Below, piece by piece: positions 25,274 through 33,907 of a DNA stretch of 60,602 nucleotides. Under the pieces are notes generated by a model. That model was not told where the DNA came from, made no database searches, and saw nothing but the letters and a program-made list of their open reading frames with translations. The position numbers and the translations under genes were made by a program. This DNA comes from Clostridia bacterium (GTDB taxonomy: Bacteria; Bacillota; Clostridia; Christensenellales; Aristaeellaceae). The stretch covers positions 1 to 60,602 of the forward strand of contig JAFRTK010000085.1 in the NCBI GenBank assembly GCA_017427165.1, written 5' to 3'. How positions within the stretch are numbered: the first letter of the stretch is position 1; each line of letters begins with the position of its first letter.

Positions 25274-25304
25274 ATGGTAAACCTTCGAGTTCACTTTATG
25301 TCAA
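25274..25304 (-). promoter_or_regulatory. MerR-family-type promoter of the alcohol dehydrogenase
   Basis: Minus strand TTGACA (25299-25304), a 19-base spacer (25280-25298), TACCAT (25274-25279). The spacer contains AAGTGAACTC, a short dyad, followed by GAAGG. Stretched 19-20-base spacers with a central dyad are the signature of MerR-family activators such as AdhR. Confidence 0.6.
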
Positions 25305-25345
25305 GCATGAATTTTGAAGCGTGGAAGAGGCCGTTTAATTACCCA

Positions 25346-25374
25346 TTGACATAGTAGGCAAAAGGGAATATAAT
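25346..25374 (+). promoter_or_regulatory. Perfect-consensus promoter for nifS-nifU
   Basis: TTGACA (25346-25351), 17 bases, TATAAT (25369-25374). Confidence 0.88.
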
Positions 25375-25416
25375 GCCCGTGGTAATGACCCAGACCCAAG
25401 CAAAGGAGATTACGGA

Positions 25417-26604
<1,188 letters not shown>

Positions 26605-26622
26605 ACCGGGAGGGACAGCAAG

Positions 26623-27012
26623 ATGGCACTGTACAGTGAAAAAGTCATGGACCATTTCCTTCATCCGCGGAACGTGGGCGTCATTGAGGACGCCAACGCC
26701 GTGGGTGAAGTCGGCAACGCCAAGTGCGGGGACATCATGAAGATGTACCTGAAGATTGAGGATGACATCATCCAGGACGTGAAGTTTGAAACATTCGGCT
26801 GCGGCAGCGCGATTGCCTCCAGCTCCATGGCGACGGAGATGATCAAGGGCAAGCCCCTTTCCGAGGCCATGCAGCTGACCAACCAGGCGGTGACGGAAGC
26901 GCTGGACGGCCTTCCGGCCCACAAGCTCCACTGCTCTGTACTCGCAGAGGAGGCAATCCAGTCCGCCCTGGAAGACTACCGGAAACGGCAGGAGAAAGAG
27001 GTGGCAGAATAA
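26623..27012 (+). CDS. nifU: Iron-sulfur cluster scaffold NifU (IscU-like)
   Basis: 129 aa, the short one-domain form. Cluster ligands Cys35 (in N-A-K-C-G-D, with the tuning Asp37), Cys60 (F-G-C-G-S-A) and Cys104 (L-H-C-S-V-L-A-E-E) are all kept. Receives sulfur from NifS and builds [2Fe-2S]/[4Fe-4S] clusters for apoproteins. Own ribosome binding site GGGAGGG; followed after 13 bases by the SGNH hydrolase gene. Confidence 0.93.
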   Translation: MALYSEKVMDHFLHPRNVGVIEDANAVGEVGNAKCGDIMKMYLKIEDDIIQDVKFETFGCGSAIASSSMATEMIKGKPLSEAMQLTNQAVTEALDGLPAHKLHCSVLAEEAIQSALEDYRKRQEKEVAE

Positions 27013-27025
27013 AGGAAGAAACGGC

Positions 27026-27649
27026 ATGAAACAGGTACTGGCTTTCGGAGATTCCAACACATGGGGACTGGTTCCCGGTTCTGACGGGGAACGGTATCCC
27101 GCGGAGGTCCGCTGGACCGGCCTGCTGCAGAAGGAATCAGAAAGCCGGGATATCCGGATCCTGGAGGACGGCGTGTGCGGACGCACCACCATATATGAGG
27201 ATCCGGTACGGCCGGGCCTTCGGGGAATTGACGATATTGCCCGGTATGCCGGTACGGAAAACCTGGCTGCCGTGATCCTGATGCTCGGCACCAACGACTG
27301 CAAGGCCGCTTTCCATGCCGCGCCGGAGGAAATCGGCCGCGGGCTGGAACAATGCCTGGACCGGTTTGAAAAGCTGGCCCCGCCGGAACGGATCCTGGTC
27401 TGCTCCCCGCTGCGGCTGGGAGCGGATGTATGGAAACCGGATAAGGATCCGGCATTTGACCGGCAGTCCGTTCGGGTGTGCGAAGCACTGCGGGAAACTT
27501 ACCGTGCGATCGCGGCCCGGCGGGGGAACGGCTTCCTGGCCGCGTCCGATTACGTGGCGGCCAGCCCGGTGGATGAGGAACATATGGATCCGGAAGGACA
27601 CGCCCGATTTGCCGCGGCGGTCCGGGAGGCGCTCCGGGCGCTCCTGTGA
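27026..27649 (+). CDS. SGNH/GDSL-family hydrolase
   Basis: 207 aa, no signal peptide. Block I F-G-D-S-N with Ser10, block II Gly in D-G-V-C-G-R-T, block III G-T-N-D near 91, block V D-P-E-G-H near 189. An intracellular esterase or acetyl-hydrolase of the arylesterase (TesA-like) group. Sits 13 bases after nifU, so it is probably co-transcribed, although no functional link to cluster assembly is evident. A terminator-like stem follows. Confidence 0.87.
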   Translation: MKQVLAFGDSNTWGLVPGSDGERYPAEVRWTGLLQKESESRDIRILEDGVCGRTTIYEDPVRPGLRGIDDIARYAGTENLAAVILMLGTNDCKAAFHAAPEEIGRGLEQCLDRFEKLAPPERILVCSPLRLGADVWKPDKDPAFDRQSVRVCEALRETYRAIAARRGNGFLAASDYVAASPVDEEHMDPEGHARFAAAVREALRALL

Positions 27650-27660
27650 ATCCGGTTTGC

Positions 27661-27698
27661 GCGCTGCTCCTGCGGAAAGCAGGGGCAGCGCCTGCTTT
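27661..27698 (+). terminator. Terminator-like stem after the SGNH hydrolase
   Basis: 13-base-pair stem (27661-27673 with 27679-27691, one G-T pair) then CTGCTTTTGG. Confidence 0.6.
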
Positions 27699-27764
27699 TG
27701 GCGAATATATACAAAATCATGCCGGATCAGCGGGAAAAAGACCCGGCCGAAGGAGAAAAACAGA

Positions 27765-28994
27765 ATGACACAGGAAAAGATCAGGGAGATTCTGGACAGT
27801 ACGGATTATATCCGGACCAGCGGTTCGGAGGAGGAAAAGGCAGCGGCCGTTTACCTGGCGGAGGAATGCCGGAAATACGGTGCGCAGGCCGTCCTGGAGC
27901 CGTTTGACGTGTGGACGGCGGAGATCCGGGAAGCGGTGTTGACCGCCGACGGCCGGGAGATTCCCTGCAAGGGGTACAAGCTGTGCGGAAGCGGAAGCGT
28001 GGAAGCGCCGCTGTGCTACCTGCCCAATACGGACCCGGCTTCCTGCGCGCAGGCAAAGGGAAAGATCGTCCTGCTTGATACGGGGATTACCTACTGGGTT
28101 TACCATGACCTGCTGAATGCCGGCGCGGTGGGGTTCATCACCTATGACGGGGATATCCATTTTGAAGACCGGGATATCGACCAGAAGATGCTGCGCCCCT
28201 ATGTTTCCCTGGGGAAAAAGGTGCCGTGCGTCAATATCAACGCGAAGGACGCCTTTGAGCTGGTGAAATCCGCTCCCGCCTCGGTATCGATCCGGATTGA
28301 GCAGGAGGAAACCGCCGGGGAATCCCAGAACGTGGTGGCGGAGATTCCCGGAAAAACCGATGAATGGATTGTGCTGACGGCCCATTACGATTCCACCCCG
28401 CTTTCCCACGGCGCGTATGACAATATGTCCGGCTGCGTGGGGCTGCTGGGGATCATGGAAGCGCTTGCCGGGAAGGCACCGCTCCGCTACGGGCTGCGGT
28501 TTGTGTTCTGCGGCAGCGAGGAGGTCGGCCTGCTGGGCTCCAAGGCGTATACCGCGGCCCATGAAAAGGAACTGGGGAAGGCCGCGCTGAACATCAATCT
28601 GGATATGATCGGTACCTATATGGGGCGGTTCATCACCTGTGTCAGCGCGGAGGACAAGCTGCTCCACTTCATTGAGTATTTCTGCGCCCTGCGCGGGTGG
28701 GGACTGTACGGCCGGCAGGACGTCTATTCCAGCGACTCCACCCCCTTCGCGGACCACGGGGTGCCGGCACTGTCCTTTGCGCGGATCGCGCCCAAGTCCC
28801 AGGCCACCATCCATAACCGCTATGATACCAAGACGCTGCTTTCCGAAGCCCAGCTGGCGGAGGATATCGGCTTCCTGACGGATTTCACCTTCGCCATGGC
28901 GGACGCGGTGAAGTGCCCCGTTTCCCGGGAAATCCCGGACAGCGTCAAAACCAAGCTGGATGAATACCTGCTCCGGAAGCGCCGGAAGGAATAA
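27765..28994 (+). CDS. M28-family aminopeptidase
   Basis: 409 aa, cytoplasmic. An inserted PA-like domain (about residues 90-185) lies within the zinc peptidase: L-T-A-H-Y-D-S-T near 203, D-N-M-S-G near 220, S-E-E-V-G-L near 248, N-L-D-M-I-G near 272, C-terminal I-H-N-R-Y-D near 348. The His/Asp/Glu metal ligands are present. Releases N-terminal amino acids from peptides. The frame runs upstream through the SGNH gene, but the ATG at 27765 with AAGGAG is the supported start. Followed by GNAT and VOC genes in the same direction. Confidence 0.88.
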   Translation: MTQEKIREILDSTDYIRTSGSEEEKAAAVYLAEECRKYGAQAVLEPFDVWTAEIREAVLTADGREIPCKGYKLCGSGSVEAPLCYLPNTDPASCAQAKGKIVLLDTGITYWVYHDLLNAGAVGFITYDGDIHFEDRDIDQKMLRPYVSLGKKVPCVNINAKDAFELVKSAPASVSIRIEQEETAGESQNVVAEIPGKTDEWIVLTAHYDSTPLSHGAYDNMSGCVGLLGIMEALAGKAPLRYGLRFVFCGSEEVGLLGSKAYTAAHEKELGKAALNINLDMIGTYMGRFITCVSAEDKLLHFIEYFCALRGWGLYGRQDVYSSDSTPFADHGVPALSFARIAPKSQATIHNRYDTKTLLSEAQLAEDIGFLTDFTFAMADAVKCPVSREIPDSVKTKLDEYLLRKRRKE

Positions 28995-29018
28995 TCAACG
29001 ATTCCGGAGGATAACAGG

Positions 29019-29477
29019 ATGGAAATCCAGCTGATCTGCCAGGGGCATCCCCTCTGGGAGAAAACGATGGCCTTTGCGCGGGGCAGTTCCTGGAGCGCGG
29101 GCCCTTTCCTGGCCAATATGATGGAGAAGAACGCGTTCCGGGACTGGGAGCGGGTAGCGGTGGCGACGGACGGGGAACAGCCGGCCGGTTACTGCGTGTT
29201 TGCCGAGAAGGACGAGCTGCCGGAGGAATATGGCTTTTCACCGTTTATCGGATTTGTGTATGTGGATGAAAAATACCGCGGCCGGCGGATTTCGGAGCAG
29301 ATGATCCATGAAGTGGTGCAATACGCAGGCACCCTCGGATTCCGGAAGGTGTACCTGATGAGCGGTGAACACGGCCTGTATGAGAAATACGGGTTTGAAA
29401 AGATCGGGGAGTACCGGACCATTTTCGGGACGACGGACCAGCTGTTTTACAAAAATACGGGGGAGGCGGAAGCATGA
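29019..29477 (+). CDS. GNAT-family N-acetyltransferase
   Basis: 152 aa. Acetyl-CoA loop F-V-Y-V-D-E-K-Y-R-G-R-R-I-S near residue 84-96, then Y-L-M-S-G-E-H-G-L-Y-E-K-Y-G-F-E-K-I-G, the usual GNAT C-terminal half. Substrate unknown. Good GGAGG site; its TGA overlaps the ATG of the next gene by four bases. Confidence 0.85.
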   Translation: MEIQLICQGHPLWEKTMAFARGSSWSAGPFLANMMEKNAFRDWERVAVATDGEQPAGYCVFAEKDELPEEYGFSPFIGFVYVDEKYRGRRISEQMIHEVVQYAGTLGFRKVYLMSGEHGLYEKYGFEKIGEYRTIFGTTDQLFYKNTGEAEA

Positions 29478-29851
29478 TTACAGGTATTCATCACATTTCC
29501 CTGAAATGCGACAATGCGGAGGATTACCGCAGGGTGAAGGAATTCTACCTGGATGTGCTGGGATTTACGATCAAACGGGAATGGCCGGAAGGCATGATGA
29601 TCGATACCGGCGGCGGACTGCTGGAAATCGGCAATAACCAGGCCGGGATCCGGAACATCGGCGCGCTCCGCCATATCGCGTTCCGGACGGACGACACGGA
29701 CGCGATGACCGAAAAGGTGCGGGCAGCCGGCTATGAGGTATTCATGGAGCCGAAGAATATCGTATTCAGGACGGAACCGGAATACCCCGCGCGGATCGCG
29801 TTCTGCTACGGTCCCCTGGGGGAAGAGGTTGAGTTTTTCCAGGAGCTCTGA
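29474..29851 (+). CDS. VOC-family (glyoxalase/bleomycin-resistance fold) protein
   Basis: 125 aa, two beta-alpha-beta-beta-beta modules. Starts I-T-G-I-H-H-I-S-L-K-C, with a metal-type His near residue 6, Glu/Ile in G-L-L-E-I-G near 55, A-F-R-T-D-D and a final Glu in E-E-V-E-F-F. Could be a lyase, isomerase or binding protein. Translationally coupled to the GNAT gene by ATGA. Confidence 0.85.
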   Translation: MITGIHHISLKCDNAEDYRRVKEFYLDVLGFTIKREWPEGMMIDTGGGLLEIGNNQAGIRNIGALRHIAFRTDDTDAMTEKVRAAGYEVFMEPKNIVFRTEPEYPARIAFCYGPLGEEVEFFQEL

Positions 29852-29868
29852 CACTCCCGGAAAAAATG

Positions 29869-29905
29869 AAGGATGCCGGAAACGCATTGCGTTTCCGGCA
29901 TCCTT
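29869..29905. terminator. Bidirectional terminator between VOC and HAD genes
   Basis: Inverted repeat of up to 17 base pairs (29869-29885 with 29889-29905). On the minus strand it is followed by TCATTTTTTCC. Confidence 0.85.
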
Positions 29906-29911
29906 CTGTAT

Positions 29912-30673
29912 TCACATATGCATCAGGCGGTCCAGAAACCGGGCAACCCCGTCCTCATCGTTGCTTTCCGTGACCTCATCCGCGGCTTCCAGGACGTTTC
30001 CGAGGGCGTTCCGGACAGCCACGCCGCAGCCGCACCGCCGGATCGGCTCGATATCATCGTTGTCATCGCCGAAGAACACCGTATGGGCCGGATCGATCCC
30101 GAAAGCATCGAGCATGTTCCGGACGCCGTTCCATTTGGTGGCGGAACGGCTCATGACCTGGAGCAGTTTCCGCTCGGCAACGGAATAATAGGTATCATCC
30201 GGAAGGTTTACCGCCAGATGTTCGACCGGGAGCTCCGGGTGGCTGGCGAGGATCTTGTAGATTGTTTCCGCCCGGGGAAGATCCAGGAGACGATCCGTGA
30301 CCTTCGGCGACCATGGCGGGATATCCATATTGGCGTAAATTCCATTCTCCGCCTCTACAGAAAGGACGATGCCCGGAATGCCGGAGAACTGTTCCAGCAC
30401 GGACAGGGCGCTTTTTTCCGAGATCGGGTTTTCGATGACGGAATCCTTTGTGATCGTCCGGGCACCGTTCAGGGTGCAGATCGCATCGAAGGCAATCTGC
30501 CGGCAGTATTCCCCGATCGCCCGTTCCGGCCGCGCGGTCGCGGCGAAGAGCCGGCCTCCGCTTTCCTGCCAGCTCCGCAGGATCCGGACGGTATAGGCGG
30601 AAATGGATTTATCCGTACGGAGCAGCGTCCGGTCAAAATCAACGATTGCAGCCAGACAGGGCAGGCGATTCAT
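29912..30673 (-). CDS. HAD-superfamily phosphatase, Cof type
   Basis: 253 aa. Motif I D-F-D-R-T-L-L near residue 10 with both Asp residues, motif II A-A-T-A-R near 41, motif IV G-D-D-N-D-D near 204, and an inserted C2 cap domain. Dephosphorylates sugar phosphates, nucleotides or cofactors; specificity unknown. ATG preceded by AGGAGGTG. Lies 75 bases after the zinc-binding-protein gene and may share its transcript. Confidence 0.87.
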   Translation of the reverse strand: MNRLPCLAAIVDFDRTLLRTDKSISAYTVRILRSWQESGGRLFAATARPERAIGEYCRQIAFDAICTLNGARTITKDSVIENPISEKSALSVLEQFSGIPGIVLSVEAENGIYANMDIPPWSPKVTDRLLDLPRAETIYKILASHPELPVEHLAVNLPDDTYYSVAERKLLQVMSRSATKWNGVRNMLDAFGIDPAHTVFFGDDNDDIEPIRRCGCGVAVRNALGNVLEAADEVTESNDEDGVARFLDRLMHM

Positions 30674-30748
30674 GCGGCACCTCCTGTGAACGGGATTTAC
30701 CGGTAAGGATATCAGGAATCCGCCCTGATGGCAAGGGTGCGGGATACT

Positions 30749-31711
30749 TCAGTTCAGCGCTTCCCGCAGCACTTCCAGGTTTTTCTCCATGATGGACAGA
30801 TAGCTGGCTCCTGCCTGTATCTCCGCGGCGGTGACGCCCTGCATGGAATCCAGTATAAGGATTTTCCGGTCTTTCTTCGCGGAAGACTGGATGACGGTTT
30901 CCGCAATCCTGCAGTCGGAACCTTCGATGGCCAGTACGGCCGGCAGGTCCAGTTCATCGAGTTTCTGCGCCAGGAAGACGATGGTTTTGAAGCTGGCCCC
31001 CGTTTCCGCGGAACAGCCGGAGAAGGCGGCGTAACAGGTGAGCCCGTAATCATCCGCCATATAGCGGAACGGGAACCGATCGCCGAAAAGGGCGGCATGA
31101 TGCGCGGCGGAACCGATAACTTCCGAATAATGCGCATCCAGCGCATCCAGGCGTTCACAGAAGGCGGCGGCGCCGGCGGTATACGCTTCCGCACAGTCCG
31201 GATCGGCTTCCCCGAGCCGGGCGGCAATCCCGGTGACCAGTTTCCGGGCGCTGCGCAGGGAAAGCCAGACATGCTCGTCCGCTTCCTCCTCTTCGCCTTC
31301 CTCATGGGATTCCGGCTCCATCCCATTGATGAGTTCCTCCGCCTTCACGTCATCGCCCAGGAGATCCAGCAGGCTGATGACCACCTGGTCCGGGTTGACG
31401 GAGCTTTTCAGGGCATCCTCCACCCATTTGTCCGATTCCCCGCCGACATAGACAAACACATCGCAGGCGGCGATCCGCATCATATCCGCCGCGGTAGGCT
31501 GGTAGCTGTGGAGATCCACCCCGCTGTCCAGCAGCATGGTAACCTGCGCGTGCTCCGCGCTGCCGGATACCTGACGGATCCAGTCATATACCGGGAAAAT
31601 GGTGGTGACAATATCCAGTTTTTTCCCCTCCGCTTTCATAGCCGGGACGGCTGCGGAAACCAGGAAAAGAACGGAAGCCAGCAATACGGCCAGCAGTTTT
31701 CTGCGCTTCAT
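30749..31711 (-). CDS. Zinc ABC transporter substrate-binding protein (ZnuA/AdcA-like)
   Basis: 320 aa with a signal peptide. Cluster A-I metal protein: H68 in D-L-H-S-Y, an acidic/His loop at about 136-147 (S-H-E-E-G-E-E-E-E-A-D-E-H), H204/H205 and D266 in I-E-G-S-D, which fit ZnuA ligands. Binds Zn2+ (or Mn2+) outside the cell. The usual znuB/znuC permease and ATPase are not adjacent. The frame continues upstream, but the ATG at 31711 follows GGAGG. The promoter is sandwiched between two Fur-family boxes, indicating zinc repression through Zur. Confidence 0.88.
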   Translation of the reverse strand: MKRRKLLAVLLASVLFLVSAAVPAMKAEGKKLDIVTTIFPVYDWIRQVSGSAEHAQVTMLLDSGVDLHSYQPTAADMMRIAACDVFVYVGGESDKWVEDALKSSVNPDQVVISLLDLLGDDVKAEELINGMEPESHEEGEEEEADEHVWLSLRSARKLVTGIAARLGEADPDCAEAYTAGAAAFCERLDALDAHYSEVIGSAAHHAALFGDRFPFRYMADDYGLTCYAAFSGCSAETGASFKTIVFLAQKLDELDLPAVLAIEGSDCRIAETVIQSSAKKDRKILILDSMQGVTAAEIQAGASYLSIMEKNLEVLREALN

Positions 31712-31806
31712 AGGATCATCCTCCAAGGGTTTCAATGACCGACCGGACGAGATCAAAAACCGGATGCTCCAGTCATTGAACCGGGTCCTTCGGCATATGC
31801 CGAATT

Positions 31807-31821
31807 TGAAAACTGTTCTCA
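31807..31821 (-). promoter_or_regulatory. Fur-family (probable Zur) box 1
   Basis: TGAAAACTGTTCTCA on the plus strand, a 7-1-7 dyad with one mismatch, immediately downstream of the -10 and covering the predicted transcription start. Same dyad as box 2, centre to centre exactly 50 bases. Confidence 0.72.
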
Positions 31822-31850
31822 ATTATATGCATCGATGGGACGCATGTCAA
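31822..31850 (-). promoter_or_regulatory. Perfect promoter of the zinc-binding-protein gene
   Basis: Minus strand TTGACA (31845-31850), 17 bases, TATAAT (31822-31827). Confidence 0.88.
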
Positions 31851-31856
31851 GAAAAA

Positions 31857-31871
31857 TGAGAACCGTTCTCA
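31857..31871 (-). promoter_or_regulatory. Fur-family (probable Zur) box 2
   Basis: TGAGAACCGTTCTCA, a perfect 7-1-7 inverted repeat seven bases upstream of the -35. Confidence 0.75.
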
Positions 31872-31900
31872 AAAAAGAAAAAAGCCGCCGGAACGGCGGC
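31872..31900 (-). terminator. Terminator of the double-GNAT gene
   Basis: Stem GCCGCCG/CGGCGGC (31884-31890, 31894-31900), then on the minus strand a T-rich run CTTTTTTCTTTTTT abutting Fur-family box 2. Confidence 0.85.
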
Positions 31901-31908
31901 ATGGGGGA

Positions 31909-32961
31909 TTATTCCGGGAGTTTGATTTCCATGTACCGGCGGAAGGTGGAAAAACCGGCTGCCTCGTAGAAGGCCAGGGCGCCGCGGTTGAACTCCCACA
32001 TGTTCAGCTCAATCCGCCGGAAGCCCTTTTCCCGCGCGAATTCCCGGATGAACCGGATCATTGCGGAGGCAATGCCCTGCCGGCGGCAGGAGGCATCGAC
32101 TCCGAATTCATCAATATCCAGGAAATCCCGCTCAAACATGAAGGGGTTTTCCGGCTTGCTGATATGGTTCAGGACCGCGAAGCCGCAGACCTTTCCTTCC
32201 AGTTCCGCGACGACGATTTCCTGCTGGGGGTTTTTCCAGATCGTGTACAGGTAATCCCGCAGTTCATCGCAGAAACCCGGTTTGAATACATCCGGGACTC
32301 CGGCGACGTGCAGGTCATTGACTTCCCGGCGCAGTTCATTGACGCATTCCAGGTCCCCTTCCCGGGCCAGCCGGACGGTGACCGGGGCGGGAGCGGATTT
32401 CCGGCTGGAGGATTCCGCATTTTCCCGGAGGAGGACATACCGGCCGACATCACAGAACCCCTGGTTATTCCTGCCGGCGCTGTGCAGGATGCCTTCAAAC
32501 ATCATGCCGGCCTTGGCCATGACCCGGCCGGATTTGGGATTGTTCACATCGTGACGCGCGATAATCCGGCGGAGTCCCGCAGTCTCCAGCAGCCAGGAGT
32601 TGACCGCCCGAAGGGCTTCGGGCATGATTCCGCGGCCCCAGAAAGCGCGGCCGAGGCAGTATCCGATCTCTGCCGATTCGAGGGGCTCAATCACACTGAC
32701 CGCCGCGATATTTCCGATGACTTCCCCGGTTTCCTTCCAGACGATGGCCCAGTTGAAGAAACTGCCGTCATCGTACCGGGAGATCCAGTCCGCCAGGACC
32801 ATCCGGGTGATCTCCACACTGCCGTGGGCCGGCCAGGTCAGGTATCGGGTGACCTCCGGGTCCGACGCCCAGTTCCTGAACATGTCTTCCGCGTCCTCCA
32901 CGCGGAAACGGCGCAGGACCAGTCGGTGGGTTTCCAGCTGCTGTGTTCCGGGTTTGTTCAT
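31909..32961 (-). CDS. Tandem double-GNAT acetyltransferase (RimJ/RimL-like plus GNAT)
   Basis: 350 aa. Domain 1 (about 10-180) is RimJ/RimL-like: ETHRLVLRRF, E-I-G-Y-C-L-G, F-W-G-R-G-I-M-P-E-A and V-M-A-K-A-G-M. Domain 2 (about 200-350) is a second GNAT: R-L-A-R-E-G-D, V-D-A-S-C-R-R-Q-G-I-A-S and F-Y-E-A-A-G-F-S. Both acetyl-CoA loops look intact. Could acetylate ribosomal proteins, a peptide or a drug; substrate unknown. The ATG at 32961 sits behind AGGAAG; a GTG at 32970 is an alternative. A leader peptide and terminator precede it. Confidence 0.82.
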   Translation of the reverse strand: MNKPGTQQLETHRLVLRRFRVEDAEDMFRNWASDPEVTRYLTWPAHGSVEITRMVLADWISRYDDGSFFNWAIVWKETGEVIGNIAAVSVIEPLESAEIGYCLGRAFWGRGIMPEALRAVNSWLLETAGLRRIIARHDVNNPKSGRVMAKAGMMFEGILHSAGRNNQGFCDVGRYVLLRENAESSSRKSAPAPVTVRLAREGDLECVNELRREVNDLHVAGVPDVFKPGFCDELRDYLYTIWKNPQQEIVVAELEGKVCGFAVLNHISKPENPFMFERDFLDIDEFGVDASCRRQGIASAMIRFIREFAREKGFRRIELNMWEFNRGALAFYEAAGFSTFRRYMEIKLPE

Positions 32962-32992
32962 TTCATTCACGCTTCCTTTCTTCTCCGGGGTA

Positions 32993-33029
32993 TAAAAAAG
33001 ACCGCTTACCGACGAGCGATAAGCGATCT
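32993..33029 (-). terminator. Attenuator terminator upstream of the double-GNAT gene
   Basis: 10-base-pair stem on the minus strand (33029-33020 with 33008-32999, one G-U), eleven-base loop, then six T residues. It lies after the leader ORF and 38 bases before the GNAT start, so it must be read through for expression. Confidence 0.75.
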
Positions 33030-33063
33030 TCATTGCGGATGCAATTCCGGAACCGGATTCCTA

Positions 33064-33147
33064 TCAGCTCTTCGGATGATGGTATGTGAAATAATAACCC
33101 CAGCAATACGCTTCGGCCATCATATAAACCATACCGACCATCGTCAT
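33064..33147 (-). CDS. Aromatic/histidine-rich leader peptide (27 aa)
   Basis: ATG at 33147 with AAGGAG eight bases upstream, 27 codons, TGA at 33064-33066. The core MAEAYCWGYYFTYHHP holds Trp, Phe, four Tyr, Cys and two His in a row of sixteen; an earlier Tyr lies at residue 8. It is 26 bases after a predicted transcription start and 35 bases before an intrinsic terminator, so it fits a stalling leader peptide that controls the double-GNAT gene. Signal could be aromatic/His tRNA charging or a ribosome-binding drug. Absent from ordinary gene calls because of length. Confidence 0.65.
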   Translation of the reverse strand: MTMVGMVYMMAEAYCWGYYFTYHHPKS

Positions 33148-33179
33148 GGGAAGAGCTCCTTTCCGGAAAGATTGGAGTG

Positions 33180-33209
33180 AGTATACCCTGTGATCCGGGG
33201 TTCCGTCAA
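33180..33209 (-). promoter_or_regulatory. Promoter of the leader peptide/double-GNAT transcript
   Basis: Minus strand TTGACG (33204-33209), 18 bases, TATACT (33180-33185). Confidence 0.7.
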
Positions 33210-33234
33210 GCATTAAATCATTCTCTTCCGGAAA

Positions 33235-33867
33235 TCAGCCTGCACCAGGAGTGAAGGTATCCTTTTCCACGGCCTCGTACAGGTCTTTTCCCATTTTTCC
33301 CTCAAAGTAAGCCTTGAGCTCCAGGTTCCGGTTCCATTTATCCGGATCATAGAAACCATAGCGGCGCTTTACATCTCCCATCCGGTCGATGATGTCCATG
33401 ACGCCTTCCGCTCCGGAAATGGAATCACACAGCTGGATCAGGAGATCATAATCATCGTATACGGCCTCCTGCAGCTTTTCCCGGATCAGGCGGGTTTCCG
33501 CTTCGCTGGTGTCAACACTCCCGACATAGCTTTCCATGCGTTTGTCGTTGAAGGAATGCGTGAGGCAGATCCGGGCGGCATCCTCATAGCCGAGGGACAT
33601 CATATACGTGTATCCGTCGGACACGTGTCCCAGGTGGCGCTTGCCGAAACGGCGGCCGATATCGTGCAGCAGGCCGAGGACGTACGCCTTGTCGGGATCC
33701 AGGCCCGCGTACAGCGCGATTTTCTCCGCACAGTGGGCCGCTGTGCGGCTGTGGTCTCCCCAGGGGCCGGGGTTGAGCGGCTCGGCTTCTGCCAGGATCC
33801 GCTCCGCTTCAGCGCGGCCGGGATATCCTTTGCGGGCATGATCTGCCGCGGGAATGGTCTGTTCCAT
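33235..33867 (-). CDS. HD-domain phosphohydrolase
   Basis: 210 aa. H-x-n-H-D-n-D set: His in D-H-S-R-T-A-A-H near 41, H-D in L-L-H-D-I-G near 70, and a later Asp in Q-L-C-D-S-I-S near 147. Metal-dependent phosphohydrolase of unknown substrate (nucleotide or second messenger are typical). ATG with AAAGGA upstream, 40 bases after the second HD gene, so the two form an operon. Confidence 0.83.
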   Translation of the reverse strand: MEQTIPAADHARKGYPGRAEAERILAEAEPLNPGPWGDHSRTAAHCAEKIALYAGLDPDKAYVLGLLHDIGRRFGKRHLGHVSDGYTYMMSLGYEDAARICLTHSFNDKRMESYVGSVDTSEAETRLIREKLQEAVYDDYDLLIQLCDSISGAEGVMDIIDRMGDVKRRYGFYDPDKWNRNLELKAYFEGKMGKDLYEAVEKDTFTPGAG

Positions 33868-33907
33868 ACAGTTCTATTCCTTTCTGTTGTATCTTCGGTA
33901 TCTTCAA

